Assembly: GCF_003426735.1 (NCBI RefSeq) | Contig: NZ_QVON01000001.1 | Location: forward strand, 434,001-498,000 | DNA length: 64,000 nucleotides | Direction: 5' to 3' | Origin: Arenibacter sp. P308M17 | GTDB taxonomy: Bacteria; Bacteroidota; Bacteroidia; Flavobacteriales; Flavobacteriaceae | Shown: positions 29,990-36,781 of the stretch, one piece after another | Layout: each line of letters begins with the position of its first letter | Numbering within the stretch: position 1 is the stretch's first letter | Notes under the pieces: model-generated | Told to the model about the DNA's origin: nothing | Database searches by the model: none | The model's input: only the letters and a program-made list of their open reading frames with translations | Program-made: the position numbers and the translations under genes

Positions 29990-30790
29990 ATGACATCAAG
30001 ATTCTTAACTGTCCAAAATATTAAAATAGCTACTTTATCCTTGGCTTTTTCTCTTCTATCGGGAGGCTGTAAAAGTATAGATAATCCTGTAATAGCCCAT
30101 AGAGGTGCTTGGAAGGCACAGGGGCTTCCGGAAAATTCCATTGCCGCCCTTAAAGAAGCCATTGTATTAGGGTGCTATGGCTCGGAATTCGATGTGCATC
30201 TTACCAAAGACGATATTCCGGTAGTTAATCATGATAAGGATTTTATGGGAATCGATATTGAAACTTCCACCTATAGTGAATTATTGGCCAAGCAACTTTC
30301 CAATGGGGAGAGGATACCCACCCTTAAAGCCTATCTGGAAGAAGGGCTCAAGCAAAAAAAGACCAAATTGATCTTGGAGATCAAGTCTGCCCCTTCTGGA
30401 AAAGAAAGAACATTAAAGTTGACCAAAATGGCGGTAGATATGGTACATAGTTTAGAGGGTCGGTCTTTGGTGGAATATATATGTTTTGATTTTGATGCCG
30501 GTCAATTGGTAAGTAAACTGGACCCCAAAGCGGAGATAGCCTATCTTAATGGGGACAGAACGCCGGCCGAAGCCAAACAGGCGGGTTATACAGGTATAGA
30601 TTACAACTATATGGTGTATAAAAAAAATCCAACTTGGATCAAGGATGCCTTGGATTTGGGGCTAACAGTTAATGTCTGGACAGTCAATAATGAGGAAGAT
30701 ATACAAGACTTGTTGCGCCAGAATGTAGATTATATTACGACTAATGAATCGGAGCTGCTTTTTAAGGTGCTGAATAAAAATAAGCGATAA
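29990..30790 (+). CDS. Lipoprotein glycerophosphodiester phosphodiesterase
   Basis: This GDPD-family TIM barrel cleaves glycerophosphodiesters to sn-glycerol 3-phosphate and an alcohol. The 266-residue product has a lipobox at Cys27 (SGG-C), so it acts outside the cytoplasm. The catalytic and metal residues are in place: HRG in VIAHRGAWKAQG with PEN nearby (about 35-50), EFDVHLTKD (about 65-73), the second histidine in PVVNHD, and LILEIK (about 129). The end VNVWTVNNEEDIQDLL is typical. The HAD phosphatase gene starts 4 bases after its stop. With glpFKD upstream this gives a route from diesters to central metabolism. Confidence 0.93.
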   Translation: MTSRFLTVQNIKIATLSLAFSLLSGGCKSIDNPVIAHRGAWKAQGLPENSIAALKEAIVLGCYGSEFDVHLTKDDIPVVNHDKDFMGIDIETSTYSELLAKQLSNGERIPTLKAYLEEGLKQKKTKLILEIKSAPSGKERTLKLTKMAVDMVHSLEGRSLVEYICFDFDAGQLVSKLDPKAEIAYLNGDRTPAEAKQAGYTGIDYNYMVYKKNPTWIKDALDLGLTVNVWTVNNEEDIQDLLRQNVDYITTNESELLFKVLNKNKR

Positions 30791-30794
30791 ACAA

Positions 30795-31742
30795 ATGCTG
30801 TTTGAACTAAAACTCAAGAAAGTACTCCTACTTCCCTGCCTATTGTTGTTCGTCTTTATCGGTCATACACAATCATACAGAAATATTGGGGGTTGGAGTA
30901 CGGAGATAAATCAAAAGATAGAGAGTTTTCTCAATTCCACTCTTATCATTAAAGAACGAAAAGTTGCTGTTTTTGATTGTGACGGAACTTTGTTTGGCCA
31001 GACACCTTATTATTTGGCAGATGAAGCTATTTATTCATACGCCAAAGATAAATTCGCGGCAAGAAGTGATAGTTTGTCATTGGCCAAAATGGCTATAATA
31101 AATAATCTCATTCAAGGCAATAACGTTGGTGTGGACTATGTTAAAAATCGCATTGGATTTCTGTCCGGATTATCTCCAGAAGAGATAGAAACCATAGGTG
31201 AGAATTATTTTCGTGCAAAGTATCAAACCAAATTCTATCCCGAGATGCGAGAACTTTTGGCCAATTTGCAGGAATATGGATTTGAAATATGGGTCCTGAC
31301 AGCTTCCCCTGAAATTTTATATCAAAAATTTGTAAGTGAGAATCTTGGTATACCTGAGAATCGTATTTTAGGTGTTAAATCTGTCATTAGTCAAGGGAAG
31401 GTTACAGATAAAATAGTCTATCCAATTCCCCAAGATAAAGGTAAGGCAGAGGCTATACAGACTTTTATAAAAGCTAGGCCCTTATTTGTTGGGGGCAATA
31501 GCAGGGGCGATCTTGAAATGATGAACGAGTCTATAGGAATTAAGATGATTGTAAACCCGGATGATGGAAAGGTTGAAAAGGGTCTACATGCGGGAGCTAT
31601 GGAAGGACATACTGTTAAGGAATATTGGGATAGGCACAACGGGCTCGCCGTATATTGCAAGGACGTTCCGGAAGGCTCCTATCACTATGTATCCGAAGAA
31701 ATGAATATTAAGCCCAATAAGGTTAATCCTATAACAAAATAG
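30795..31742 (+). CDS. Exported HAD-superfamily phosphatase
   Basis: The 315-residue protein has a signal peptide (about residues 1-26, ending GHTQ) and a HAD-IB (phosphoserine-phosphatase-like) core. The nucleophile motif is VAVFDCDGTLFG (about 55-66), motif II lies in VLTASPE (about 168-174), and the late acidic motif in FVGGNSRGDLEMM (about 232-244). Outside the cytoplasm it can only act on exported or released phosphate esters. It follows the phosphodiesterase gene by 4 bases, so dephosphorylation of released glycerol 3-phosphate (or of phosphocholine or phosphoethanolamine head groups) is plausible; free glycerol would then enter through GlpF. A strong terminator follows at 31784. Confidence 0.85.
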   Translation: MLFELKLKKVLLLPCLLLFVFIGHTQSYRNIGGWSTEINQKIESFLNSTLIIKERKVAVFDCDGTLFGQTPYYLADEAIYSYAKDKFAARSDSLSLAKMAIINNLIQGNNVGVDYVKNRIGFLSGLSPEEIETIGENYFRAKYQTKFYPEMRELLANLQEYGFEIWVLTASPEILYQKFVSENLGIPENRILGVKSVISQGKVTDKIVYPIPQDKGKAEAIQTFIKARPLFVGGNSRGDLEMMNESIGIKMIVNPDDGKVEKGLHAGAMEGHTVKEYWDRHNGLAVYCKDVPEGSYHYVSEEMNIKPNKVNPITK

Positions 31743-31783
31743 GGTATATTTATTAGGTTTAATATAGTTTTTGATGACCAGCG

Positions 31784-31816
31784 GGGCCGACTTTTGTTTA
31801 AAGTCGGCCCTTTTTT
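31784..31816 (+). terminator. Strong rho-independent terminator of the phosphodiester locus
   Basis: An 11-base perfect stem (31784-31794 with 31800-31810, GGGCCGACTTT and its complement) encloses a five-base loop and is followed by six T residues (31811-31816). It lies 42 bases after the HAD phosphatase stop and marks the end of the transcript that begins at susC. Confidence 0.9.
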
Positions 31817-32029
31817 AATGACAAACAACTGGAAAGCTGTCCATATCATTGATTGGGAACAATGTTTTGTTTTAAGTGTTTCAAAGGCCTACAAAAAGGC
31901 AGGCAGATTTATATTTTTAGGTCCAGCCCATCTTCATTGATCATGGAACTTTTCTGCAATAAAAAATGGTATTGAAAATCCTTTTAGGAACATTTTTCTA
32001 TTGGAATTAGAGACTAATGGACCTACTTT

Positions 32030-32713
32030 TTAATGGGCTATATATGGTTCTAGAATTTTCGCCCAATGTTCATATCCTTTCTCATTAAGGTGGAGTCCTT
32101 CATCTGTGTAAATGGCATTAAGCCTTTCCTCTTCATCTAAAAATTGGGAATAAAGGTCGATGAGTGTTACTTGGTGCTTTTGTGCCAACTTCTTTATGCC
32201 ATTATTTATGTTTAGGATATGTTGGTCCTTGTTGTAGTGGTTGTTATAGACTCCAAAACTACTGTTTACGGGCAGTATGGTTTCAATATATAATTTGGTA
32301 TTTGGGGATTCTTTCCCAATTCTCCTCATGATGGATTCGTAATTTGCCAAAATTGCTGAATCTGGAAAGTTTCTTGAAATATCGTTGATGCCGATTAATA
32401 AAAATATTTTGGCCGGATGTCCTTCTGTTATTTCATTCAATCTTTCTAAAATGCCAAAAGTAGTGTCTCCGGAAATTCCCCGATTTTTAGCATTAGGGAG
32501 TCGTAAAAGTTCGTTCCAATGAGCTCTTGCAGTAATACTATTGCCTAAAAATATGATATCGGTGGATTGGTTTAAATAGCTTTTAAATTGTCTTACTTGT
32601 ACATCGTAAGTCTTAGGTCTATAGGTGGTGTCAATTTTTATTTCCTGTCCATTAATTATAAATGTGCCTAACAGAAAAATGAATGTGAAATGTAAAATTT
32701 TTGTTATGTTCAT
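32030..32713 (-). CDS. Exported SGNH/GDSL-type hydrolase
   Basis: The 227-residue product has a signal peptide (about 1-22, ending NGQ) and the four SGNH blocks: the nucleophile serine in IIFLGNSITA (about 53-62), the glycine in NRGISGDTT, the asparagine in LLIGINDISR, and D-x-x-H in DEGLHLNEKGYEHW near the C-terminus. Such enzymes remove acyl or acetyl groups from lipids or glycans. It converges on the SusCD locus and has TTTC[A/G]TT repeats in its upstream region. Deacylation of glycerolipids to glycerophosphodiesters, ahead of the GDPD, is an attractive but unproven role; deacetylation of a glycan is the alternative. Confidence 0.87.
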   Translation of the reverse strand: MNITKILHFTFIFLLGTFIINGQEIKIDTTYRPKTYDVQVRQFKSYLNQSTDIIFLGNSITARAHWNELLRLPNAKNRGISGDTTFGILERLNEITEGHPAKIFLLIGINDISRNFPDSAILANYESIMRRIGKESPNTKLYIETILPVNSSFGVYNNHYNKDQHILNINNGIKKLAQKHQVTLIDLYSQFLDEEERLNAIYTDEGLHLNEKGYEHWAKILEPYIAH

Positions 32714-32731
32714 TGTATTACTTGTTAATTA

Positions 32732-32780
32732 AATGAAATAAAACGAAATATAATGAAATTTTTTATAAAACAAAATGAAA
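32732..32780 (-). promoter_or_regulatory. Array of four TTTC[A/G]TT boxes upstream of the SGNH gene
   Basis: On the minus strand TTTCATT, TTTCATT, TTTCGTT and TTTCATT occur at plus-strand positions 32774-32780, 32752-32758, 32742-32748 and 32732-32738. Three are spaced exactly 10 bases and the fourth two helical turns further. The distal box continues as TTTCATTTTGTTTT, a full match to TTTCRTTTYRNTTT. The array begins 19 bases before the start codon, where a repressor would block transcription. Confidence 0.5.
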
Positions 32781-32790
32781 TTTAAAATGA

Positions 32791-33166
32791 TATAGCCAAG
32801 CTATGCTGAATTATTTGAGCAAGCCGGATTACAGCAAAAATCACGAAAGCGTTTTTGCAATTAGCAAAGTATAAATTATTAAAATTTTGATTATCCAATA
32901 TGCAGGTTACCTTTGGAGAAAAGCATTCCATTTAATACTATGTGAAATATAAAAAATGTCATTGTAGCGGTTAAATGGAGTTGGTTAAAATCAATCAGTA
33001 AATCAAATCAAACCTGATAAAAATTGTTTTAACTTATTAATATTTAATAAAAAAAAGACTGAAAGTTCTGTGTCTTGACTCCTTGACTCCAAATGATAAA
33101 GAGGTAGAACTATAATTTTACAAATAAAACATTACAGCCGTACAAATATCATATATAAATGTAAAT
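32791..33166. other. AT-rich intergenic gap, no gene seen
   Basis: Between the operator array and the tRNA terminator there are about 375 AT-rich bases without a credible open frame or strong stem. Nothing further can be assigned. Confidence 0.5.
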
Positions 33167-33212
33167 AAAAAAGACTTAAAAAGCAGTATTTCAGCTTGTT
33201 AAGTCTTTTTTT
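33167..33212 (-). terminator. Terminator of tRNA-Leu (works in either direction)
   Basis: AAAAAAGACTTA (33167-33178) pairs with TAAGTCTTTTTT (33200-33211), leaving a loop of about 21 bases. Read on the minus strand the stem begins three bases after the tRNA 3' end and finishes in a T run, so it terminates the tRNA transcript. Confidence 0.7.
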
Positions 33213-33214
33213 AG

Positions 33215-33294
33215 TACTCGAGGTGGGAATCGAACCCACACTCCGAAGAACTGGATTTTGAATCCAGCGCGTCTACCAGTTCCGCCACTCGAGC
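33215..33294 (-). tRNA. tRNA-Leu (anticodon CAA)
   Basis: On the minus strand a class II tRNA of 80 bases without the CCA end folds cleanly. The acceptor arms are GCTCGAG and CTCGAGT. The D arm contains GGTAGAC. The anticodon stem CTGGA/TCCAG has loop TTCAAAA, so the anticodon is CAA and reads UUG. A variable arm (TTCTTCGGAGT) and a T arm with GTGGG-TTCGATT-CCCAC follow. CCA is not encoded, as is common in Bacteroidota. Confidence 0.95.
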
Positions 33295-33366
33295 ATTATA
33301 GGTAATTTTCTTAAAGTCGGAATAAGCCAACCTTAATATGCAATCTCAAAATTTCATTTTTAACTT

Positions 33367-33425
33367 GTCTACCATCCCGATAGCTATCGGGGCCGCCCTG
33401 CCTACCGCAGGCAGGCACTCGAGCA
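33367..33425 (-). pseudogene. Interrupted fragment of the tRNA-Leu 5' part with two inserted palindromes
   Basis: GTCTACCA (33367-33374) and CACTCGAGCA (33416-33425) are identical to the two ends of the adjacent tRNA-Leu 5' segment at 33271-33295. In the tRNA they are separated by 7 bases; here they are separated by 41. The extra sequence holds the palindrome 33376-33391 (CCCGATAGCTATCGGG) and a CCTGCCT/AGGCAGG stem (33397-33403 with 33409-33415). It looks like a broken partial tRNA duplicate carrying intergenic palindromes. Confidence 0.5.
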
Positions 33426-33566
33426 AGGTAATTATTTTTTGGTTTTCAATTTTCCCTGGAGCTAAAAACGCCTGAGATTTAATTGAGACTGCAAAACTAA
33501 AAAATAATTTCTTTATAACACTAAAAAAATAACAAGATTTATACTTTAGCAACCCAAATTAATTTC

Positions 33567-33574
33567 TAAATTTG
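33567..33574 (+). promoter_or_regulatory. Bacteroidota -7 promoter box for prs
   Basis: TAAATTTG matches the TAnnTTTG box of the Bacteroidota housekeeping sigma factor and is followed by CACC. It lies 52 bases before the chosen prs start. A TTTAG about 18 bases upstream is a poor -33 element. Confidence 0.5.
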
Positions 33575-33625
33575 CACCTCCTTATAAAAAGGAGTTGCAA
33601 TAAACTAAAAAACAAGACATTAACA

Positions 33626-34567
33626 ATGCCATATCAAGTGCCGGAGCCTAAAATTTTTACCTGTACCCAAAGTACAAAGCTATCCGAAAAAATAGCAGAG
33701 CATTTTGGTTCCAATTTGGGCAATGTTATTTTTTCCAGATACAGTGATGGGGAGTTTCAGCCATCCTTTGAAGAATCTGTACGTGGAATGCGTGTGTTTA
33801 TTATTGGGTCTACAAACCCCAGTTCTGAAAACTTGATGGAAATGTTGTTGATGTTGGATGCCGCAAAAAGGGCGTCCGCAAGGCACATAACTGCGGTAAT
33901 GCCTTATTTCGGTTGGGCCAGACAGGACAGAAAGGACAAGCCCAGAGTGCCAATAGCGGCCAAGTTGGTGGCCAAAATGTTGGAGGCGGCAGGGGCTACC
34001 CGGATCATTACCATGGACCTGCATGCCGATCAAATACAAGGTTTTTTTGAAAAGCCGGTAGACCATTTATTTGCTTCTACTTTGTTTTTGCCCTATTTGA
34101 ACAGCCTTAACCTCAAAGACCTTACCATAGCCTCACCGGATATGGGCGGATCCAAAAGGGCATACGCCTATTCCAAGGCACTCAATTGCGATGTGGTCAT
34201 ATGTTACAAGCAAAGGGCACTGGCCAATGTAATTTCGCACATGGAACTTATTGGCGATGTGCAAGGGAAAAATGTGGTTTTGGTAGATGATATGGTAGAT
34301 ACTGCCGGAACCTTGACAAAAGCTGCTGATTTAATGATGGAACGGGGAGCTCTAAGTGTCAGGGCCATTACTACCCACGCACTTCTATCCGGGGATGCCT
34401 ATGAAAAAATTGAAAAATCGAAACTGTCGGAACTTATAGTAACCGATTCCATACCCCTAAAAAAGGAAAGTAAAAAAATTAGGGTAATAAGCTGTGCCGA
34501 GTTGTTTGCCGATGTAATGCACAGGGTACACCACAATACTTCCATTAGTTCCAAGTTTTTGATGTAG
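33626..34567 (+). CDS. prs: Ribose-phosphate pyrophosphokinase
   Basis: This enzyme makes 5-phosphoribosyl 1-diphosphate from ribose 5-phosphate and ATP for nucleotide, His and Trp synthesis. The start at 33626 (MPYQVPEPKIF) gives 313 residues, the normal length; a longer frame upstream overlaps the promoter box and is unlikely. The family motifs are present: YSDGEFQPSFEESVRG near 36, PYFGWARQDRKDKPR near 95, the metal site TMDLHADQIQGFF near 129, and the PRPP-binding loop VVLVDDMVDTAGTL near 218. rplY and pth follow, a gene order common in flavobacteria. Confidence 0.97.
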   Translation: MPYQVPEPKIFTCTQSTKLSEKIAEHFGSNLGNVIFSRYSDGEFQPSFEESVRGMRVFIIGSTNPSSENLMEMLLMLDAAKRASARHITAVMPYFGWARQDRKDKPRVPIAAKLVAKMLEAAGATRIITMDLHADQIQGFFEKPVDHLFASTLFLPYLNSLNLKDLTIASPDMGGSKRAYAYSKALNCDVVICYKQRALANVISHMELIGDVQGKNVVLVDDMVDTAGTLTKAADLMMERGALSVRAITTHALLSGDAYEKIEKSKLSELIVTDSIPLKKESKKIRVISCAELFADVMHRVHHNTSISSKFLM

Positions 34568-34612
34568 AAGTTATAGTACTAGAATAATTTTAATTAATAT
34601 TTAATAAATACA

Positions 34613-35242
34613 ATGAAGTCAATTACAATTAAAGGATCAGAAAGAGAAAGCGTGGGCAAAAAAGCTACAAAGGCCTTACGTAATGCTGGAAAGGTTCCTT
34701 GCGTTATTTACGGAGGGGATAAACCATTACACTTTGCAGCGGAAGAACTATCGTTCAAGGATTTAGTGTACACTCCAAACGCACACACCGTTGTGGTTGA
34801 TTTGGAAGGTGGTAAAAAGTATGATGCGGTAATGCAGGATATTCAATTTCACCCTGTAACCGATAGTATTTTACACGTAGACTTTTATCAGTTGTTCAAA
34901 GACAAGGAAGTTACTATGGACATTCCAGTTAGACTGTTGGGGAATTCTCCAGGGGTTAGAAACGGGGGTAGATTATTGTTCAGAAAAAGAAAGCTTGCCA
35001 TTAAGGCCTTACCGGACAATTTGCCCGATTTCTTTGATGTGGATATCTCTAAATTGAGAATTGGAGGAAATATTTCCGTATCTACATTGTTGAAGGATGA
35101 ATTTACCATTCTTCACCCGGAAAATACAGTGGTGGTTCAGGTTAAAGCTGCACGTAATGCGGTCTTGGTAGATGATGAGGAAGAAGACGAAGAGGGAGCG
35201 GAAGCTGCTGCGGACGCATCCACTGATGGAGGTGAAGCATAG
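34613..35242 (+). CDS. rplY: 50S ribosomal protein L25 (Ctc family)
   Basis: This binds 5S rRNA in the large subunit. The 209-residue product is the long Ctc form: an L25 domain at about 1-92 ([19 protein letters not shown]) plus the TL5 beta-domain at about 100-185 ([20 protein letters not shown]). The last 25 residues are very acidic ([16 protein letters not shown]), as in many Bacteroidota L25 proteins. It lies 45 bases after prs, and a terminator follows within 30 bases, so prs and rplY may share a transcript. Confidence 0.96.
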   Translation: MKSITIKGSERESVGKKATKALRNAGKVPCVIYGGDKPLHFAAEELSFKDLVYTPNAHTVVVDLEGGKKYDAVMQDIQFHPVTDSILHVDFYQLFKDKEVTMDIPVRLLGNSPGVRNGGRLLFRKRKLAIKALPDNLPDFFDVDISKLRIGGNISVSTLLKDEFTILHPENTVVVQVKAARNAVLVDDEEEDEEGAEAAADASTDGGEA

Positions 35243-35263
35243 ATGTAATCTAAAAATAAGTGT

Positions 35264-35293
35264 AAAAGCATCCCGTATCTGCGGGATGCTTTT
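35264..35293 (+). terminator. Rho-independent terminator after rplY
   Basis: A perfect 12-base stem (35264-35275 with 35282-35293) has the core AGCATCCCG and ends in TTTT, followed by GTATTTTT. The loop is six bases. It separates prs-rplY from pth. Confidence 0.85.
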
Positions 35294-35330
35294 GTATTTT
35301 TAAGGATGAAGTGATTTAAAAAATAAGGAT

Positions 35331-35960
35331 ATGTTCCGGTTTTTAGCATCTATTTTTAAATTGAAAGGGACATTGTTGGATGAAAAAGACGCCATGAAGA
35401 AATTTTTAGTTGTAGGATTGGGCAATATTGGGGAGGAATACGTTGAAACCCGTCATAATATCGGCTTTAAAATATTGGATTCCCTATCCGTGGAGGAAGA
35501 TTTTAGCTTTGAGACCGCAAAATTGGGCGATGTGGGCACGTTTAAGGTTAAGGGAAAAAGTATCATCTGTCTCAAACCGTCTACTTATATGAACAGAAGT
35601 GGAAAGGCCTTAAAATATTGGATGGACAAGGAAAATATACCCCTTGAAAATGTACTTATCATCACTGATGACATTAATCTTTCTTTCGGGACCATCCGTT
35701 TAAAGACCAAAGGAAGTGACGGGGGCCATAACGGATTGAAGGATGTTCAACAGTACCTGCTTACTACCAATTACAATAGATTAAGGTTTGGTGTTGGTTC
35801 CGATTTTGGAAAAGGCAAACAAATAGATTACGTTTTGGGAGAATGGAACCAAGAGGAAAAGGAGGCCTTGACAGAACGATTTGCAAGAGTCAATGCCCTG
35901 ATCCGCTCCTTTGTCCTTTCCGGGGTCAATAGGACCATGAACGAATACAATGGTACCTAA
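35331..35960 (+). CDS. pth: Peptidyl-tRNA hydrolase
   Basis: This rescues tRNAs from peptidyl-tRNAs dropped by the ribosome. Conserved residues of the family are visible: the catalytic histidine in ETRHNIGFKILD, the asparagine in CLKPSTYMNRSGKAL, DDINLSFGTIRLKTKGSDGG and GGHNGLKDVQQYL. The frame from 35331 gives 209 residues with a 21-residue N-terminal extension that is common in flavobacterial Pth; the ATG at 35394 (MKKFLVVGLGNIG) would give the core 188 residues. The gene follows rplY as usual, but after a strong terminator. Confidence 0.96.
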   Translation: MFRFLASIFKLKGTLLDEKDAMKKFLVVGLGNIGEEYVETRHNIGFKILDSLSVEEDFSFETAKLGDVGTFKVKGKSIICLKPSTYMNRSGKALKYWMDKENIPLENVLIITDDINLSFGTIRLKTKGSDGGHNGLKDVQQYLLTTNYNRLRFGVGSDFGKGKQIDYVLGEWNQEEKEALTERFARVNALIRSFVLSGVNRTMNEYNGT

Positions 35961-35965
35961 CCTGT

Positions 35966-36649
35966 TTAACGTACCTTAAATTCCGAAATGGTATTGGTAG
36001 CCGTATTGCCTTCCCTATCCATGGTAATTATTCGCCAGTAATACACGGTATTGGCTGCAACACTTACCTTTAGACTGGATTGCCCGGATGTAAGCGTACC
36101 TATCAGCGTGGTCGGCGGGGTTTCGGTAGAAAAATACACCTCATAGCCTTCAAGGTCGTTATCCACATCGGCGCCCTCCCAATCCAAAAGAACTTCATTG
36201 TTGATATCCCTGGCTATGTTCGATCCTGTCTTTGGAGATATGACCGCTGCGGGAAAAGGGGGATGGGTGGTTTCTGCACCGGCATTAAAAAATTGCCATG
36301 TTTCGCTACGTGCCGTTTCCGGAACTTTGGTGTTTTTGGAAACTACCAGCCAAGAATATGGGGTTCCTTTTTCAATGGTCAAATTTGCCGAAGTACCGCT
36401 CACTACAATGGTTTGGGTGGTGTTGGTATTTAAATTGGTAGCCCTCAATTCATAGGATTCCGTGTGGTCCGCACCCTGCCATCTAAACTCCACCGTAGAA
36501 GTATTGGTTCCCGCTACGTTTAGGCCTGTGTTGCATTCCGAATTTTTTTGGGGAAAGACCAATAGGGCGGACGAGGGTGGTTTGGGACTGTCCTTTCCTC
36601 CGCATCCTGTTAGGGCCAAAAAACATAGGATTATGGTTATTGGTTTCAT
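35966..36649 (-). CDS. Lipoprotein with two fibronectin type III-like domains
   Basis: The 227-residue product has a lipobox at Cys16 (LTG-C) and two beta-sandwich domains (about 30-120 and 130-227). Both show the FN3-type pattern of an early strand with a tryptophan (FRWQGADHTESYELR, LDWEGADVDNDLEGYEVYF) and a late W-x-[VI] strand (YSWLVVSKN, YYWRIITMD). No catalytic motif is visible. It lies downstream of, and in the same direction as, the large metalloprotease gene. It is probably a surface binding or anchoring protein. Confidence 0.75.
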   Translation of the reverse strand: MKPITIILCFLALTGCGGKDSPKPPSSALLVFPQKNSECNTGLNVAGTNTSTVEFRWQGADHTESYELRATNLNTNTTQTIVVSGTSANLTIEKGTPYSWLVVSKNTKVPETARSETWQFFNAGAETTHPPFPAAVISPKTGSNIARDINNEVLLDWEGADVDNDLEGYEVYFSTETPPTTLIGTLTSGQSSLKVSVAANTVYYWRIITMDREGNTATNTISEFKVR

Positions 36650-36665
36650 CCGTTTATATTTATTG

Positions 36666-36745
36666 CCTGCCTGTTCGGCAGACAGGTTTTTTTATCGGTC
36701 AGATGTAATATCCAAGTAATCATTTTCGTCCCGATAATTATCGGG
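36666..36745. repeat. Pair of intergenic palindromes between two minus-strand genes
   Basis: A CCTGCCTG/CAGACAGG stem (36666-36673 with 36679-36686; one wobble on the minus strand) and the perfect 16-base palindrome CCCGATAATTATCGGG (36730-36745) occur in one gap. The same two palindrome types, in the opposite order, interrupt the tRNA fragment at 33376-33415. This points to a dispersed pair of repeat units rather than to a terminator. Confidence 0.6.
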
Positions 36746-36781
36746 AGGTTTGAAAATTTTGTTAATGGATATTTCATCCGT

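Noticed and set aside
33215-33425. tRNA-Leu as attachment site of a genomic island
   Set aside because: No integrase is near, and the repeated piece is the interrupted 5' part of the tRNA, not a clean 3' end duplication. The flanking genes are core genes.
33346-33552. Minus-strand frame upstream of prs
   Set aside because: It runs through palindromes and the tRNA fragment. This is repeat sequence and not a gene.
36080-36719. Several plus-strand frames opposite the FN3-like lipoprotein gene
   Set aside because: They are shadows. The minus-strand frame has a lipobox and two clear FN3-like domains.
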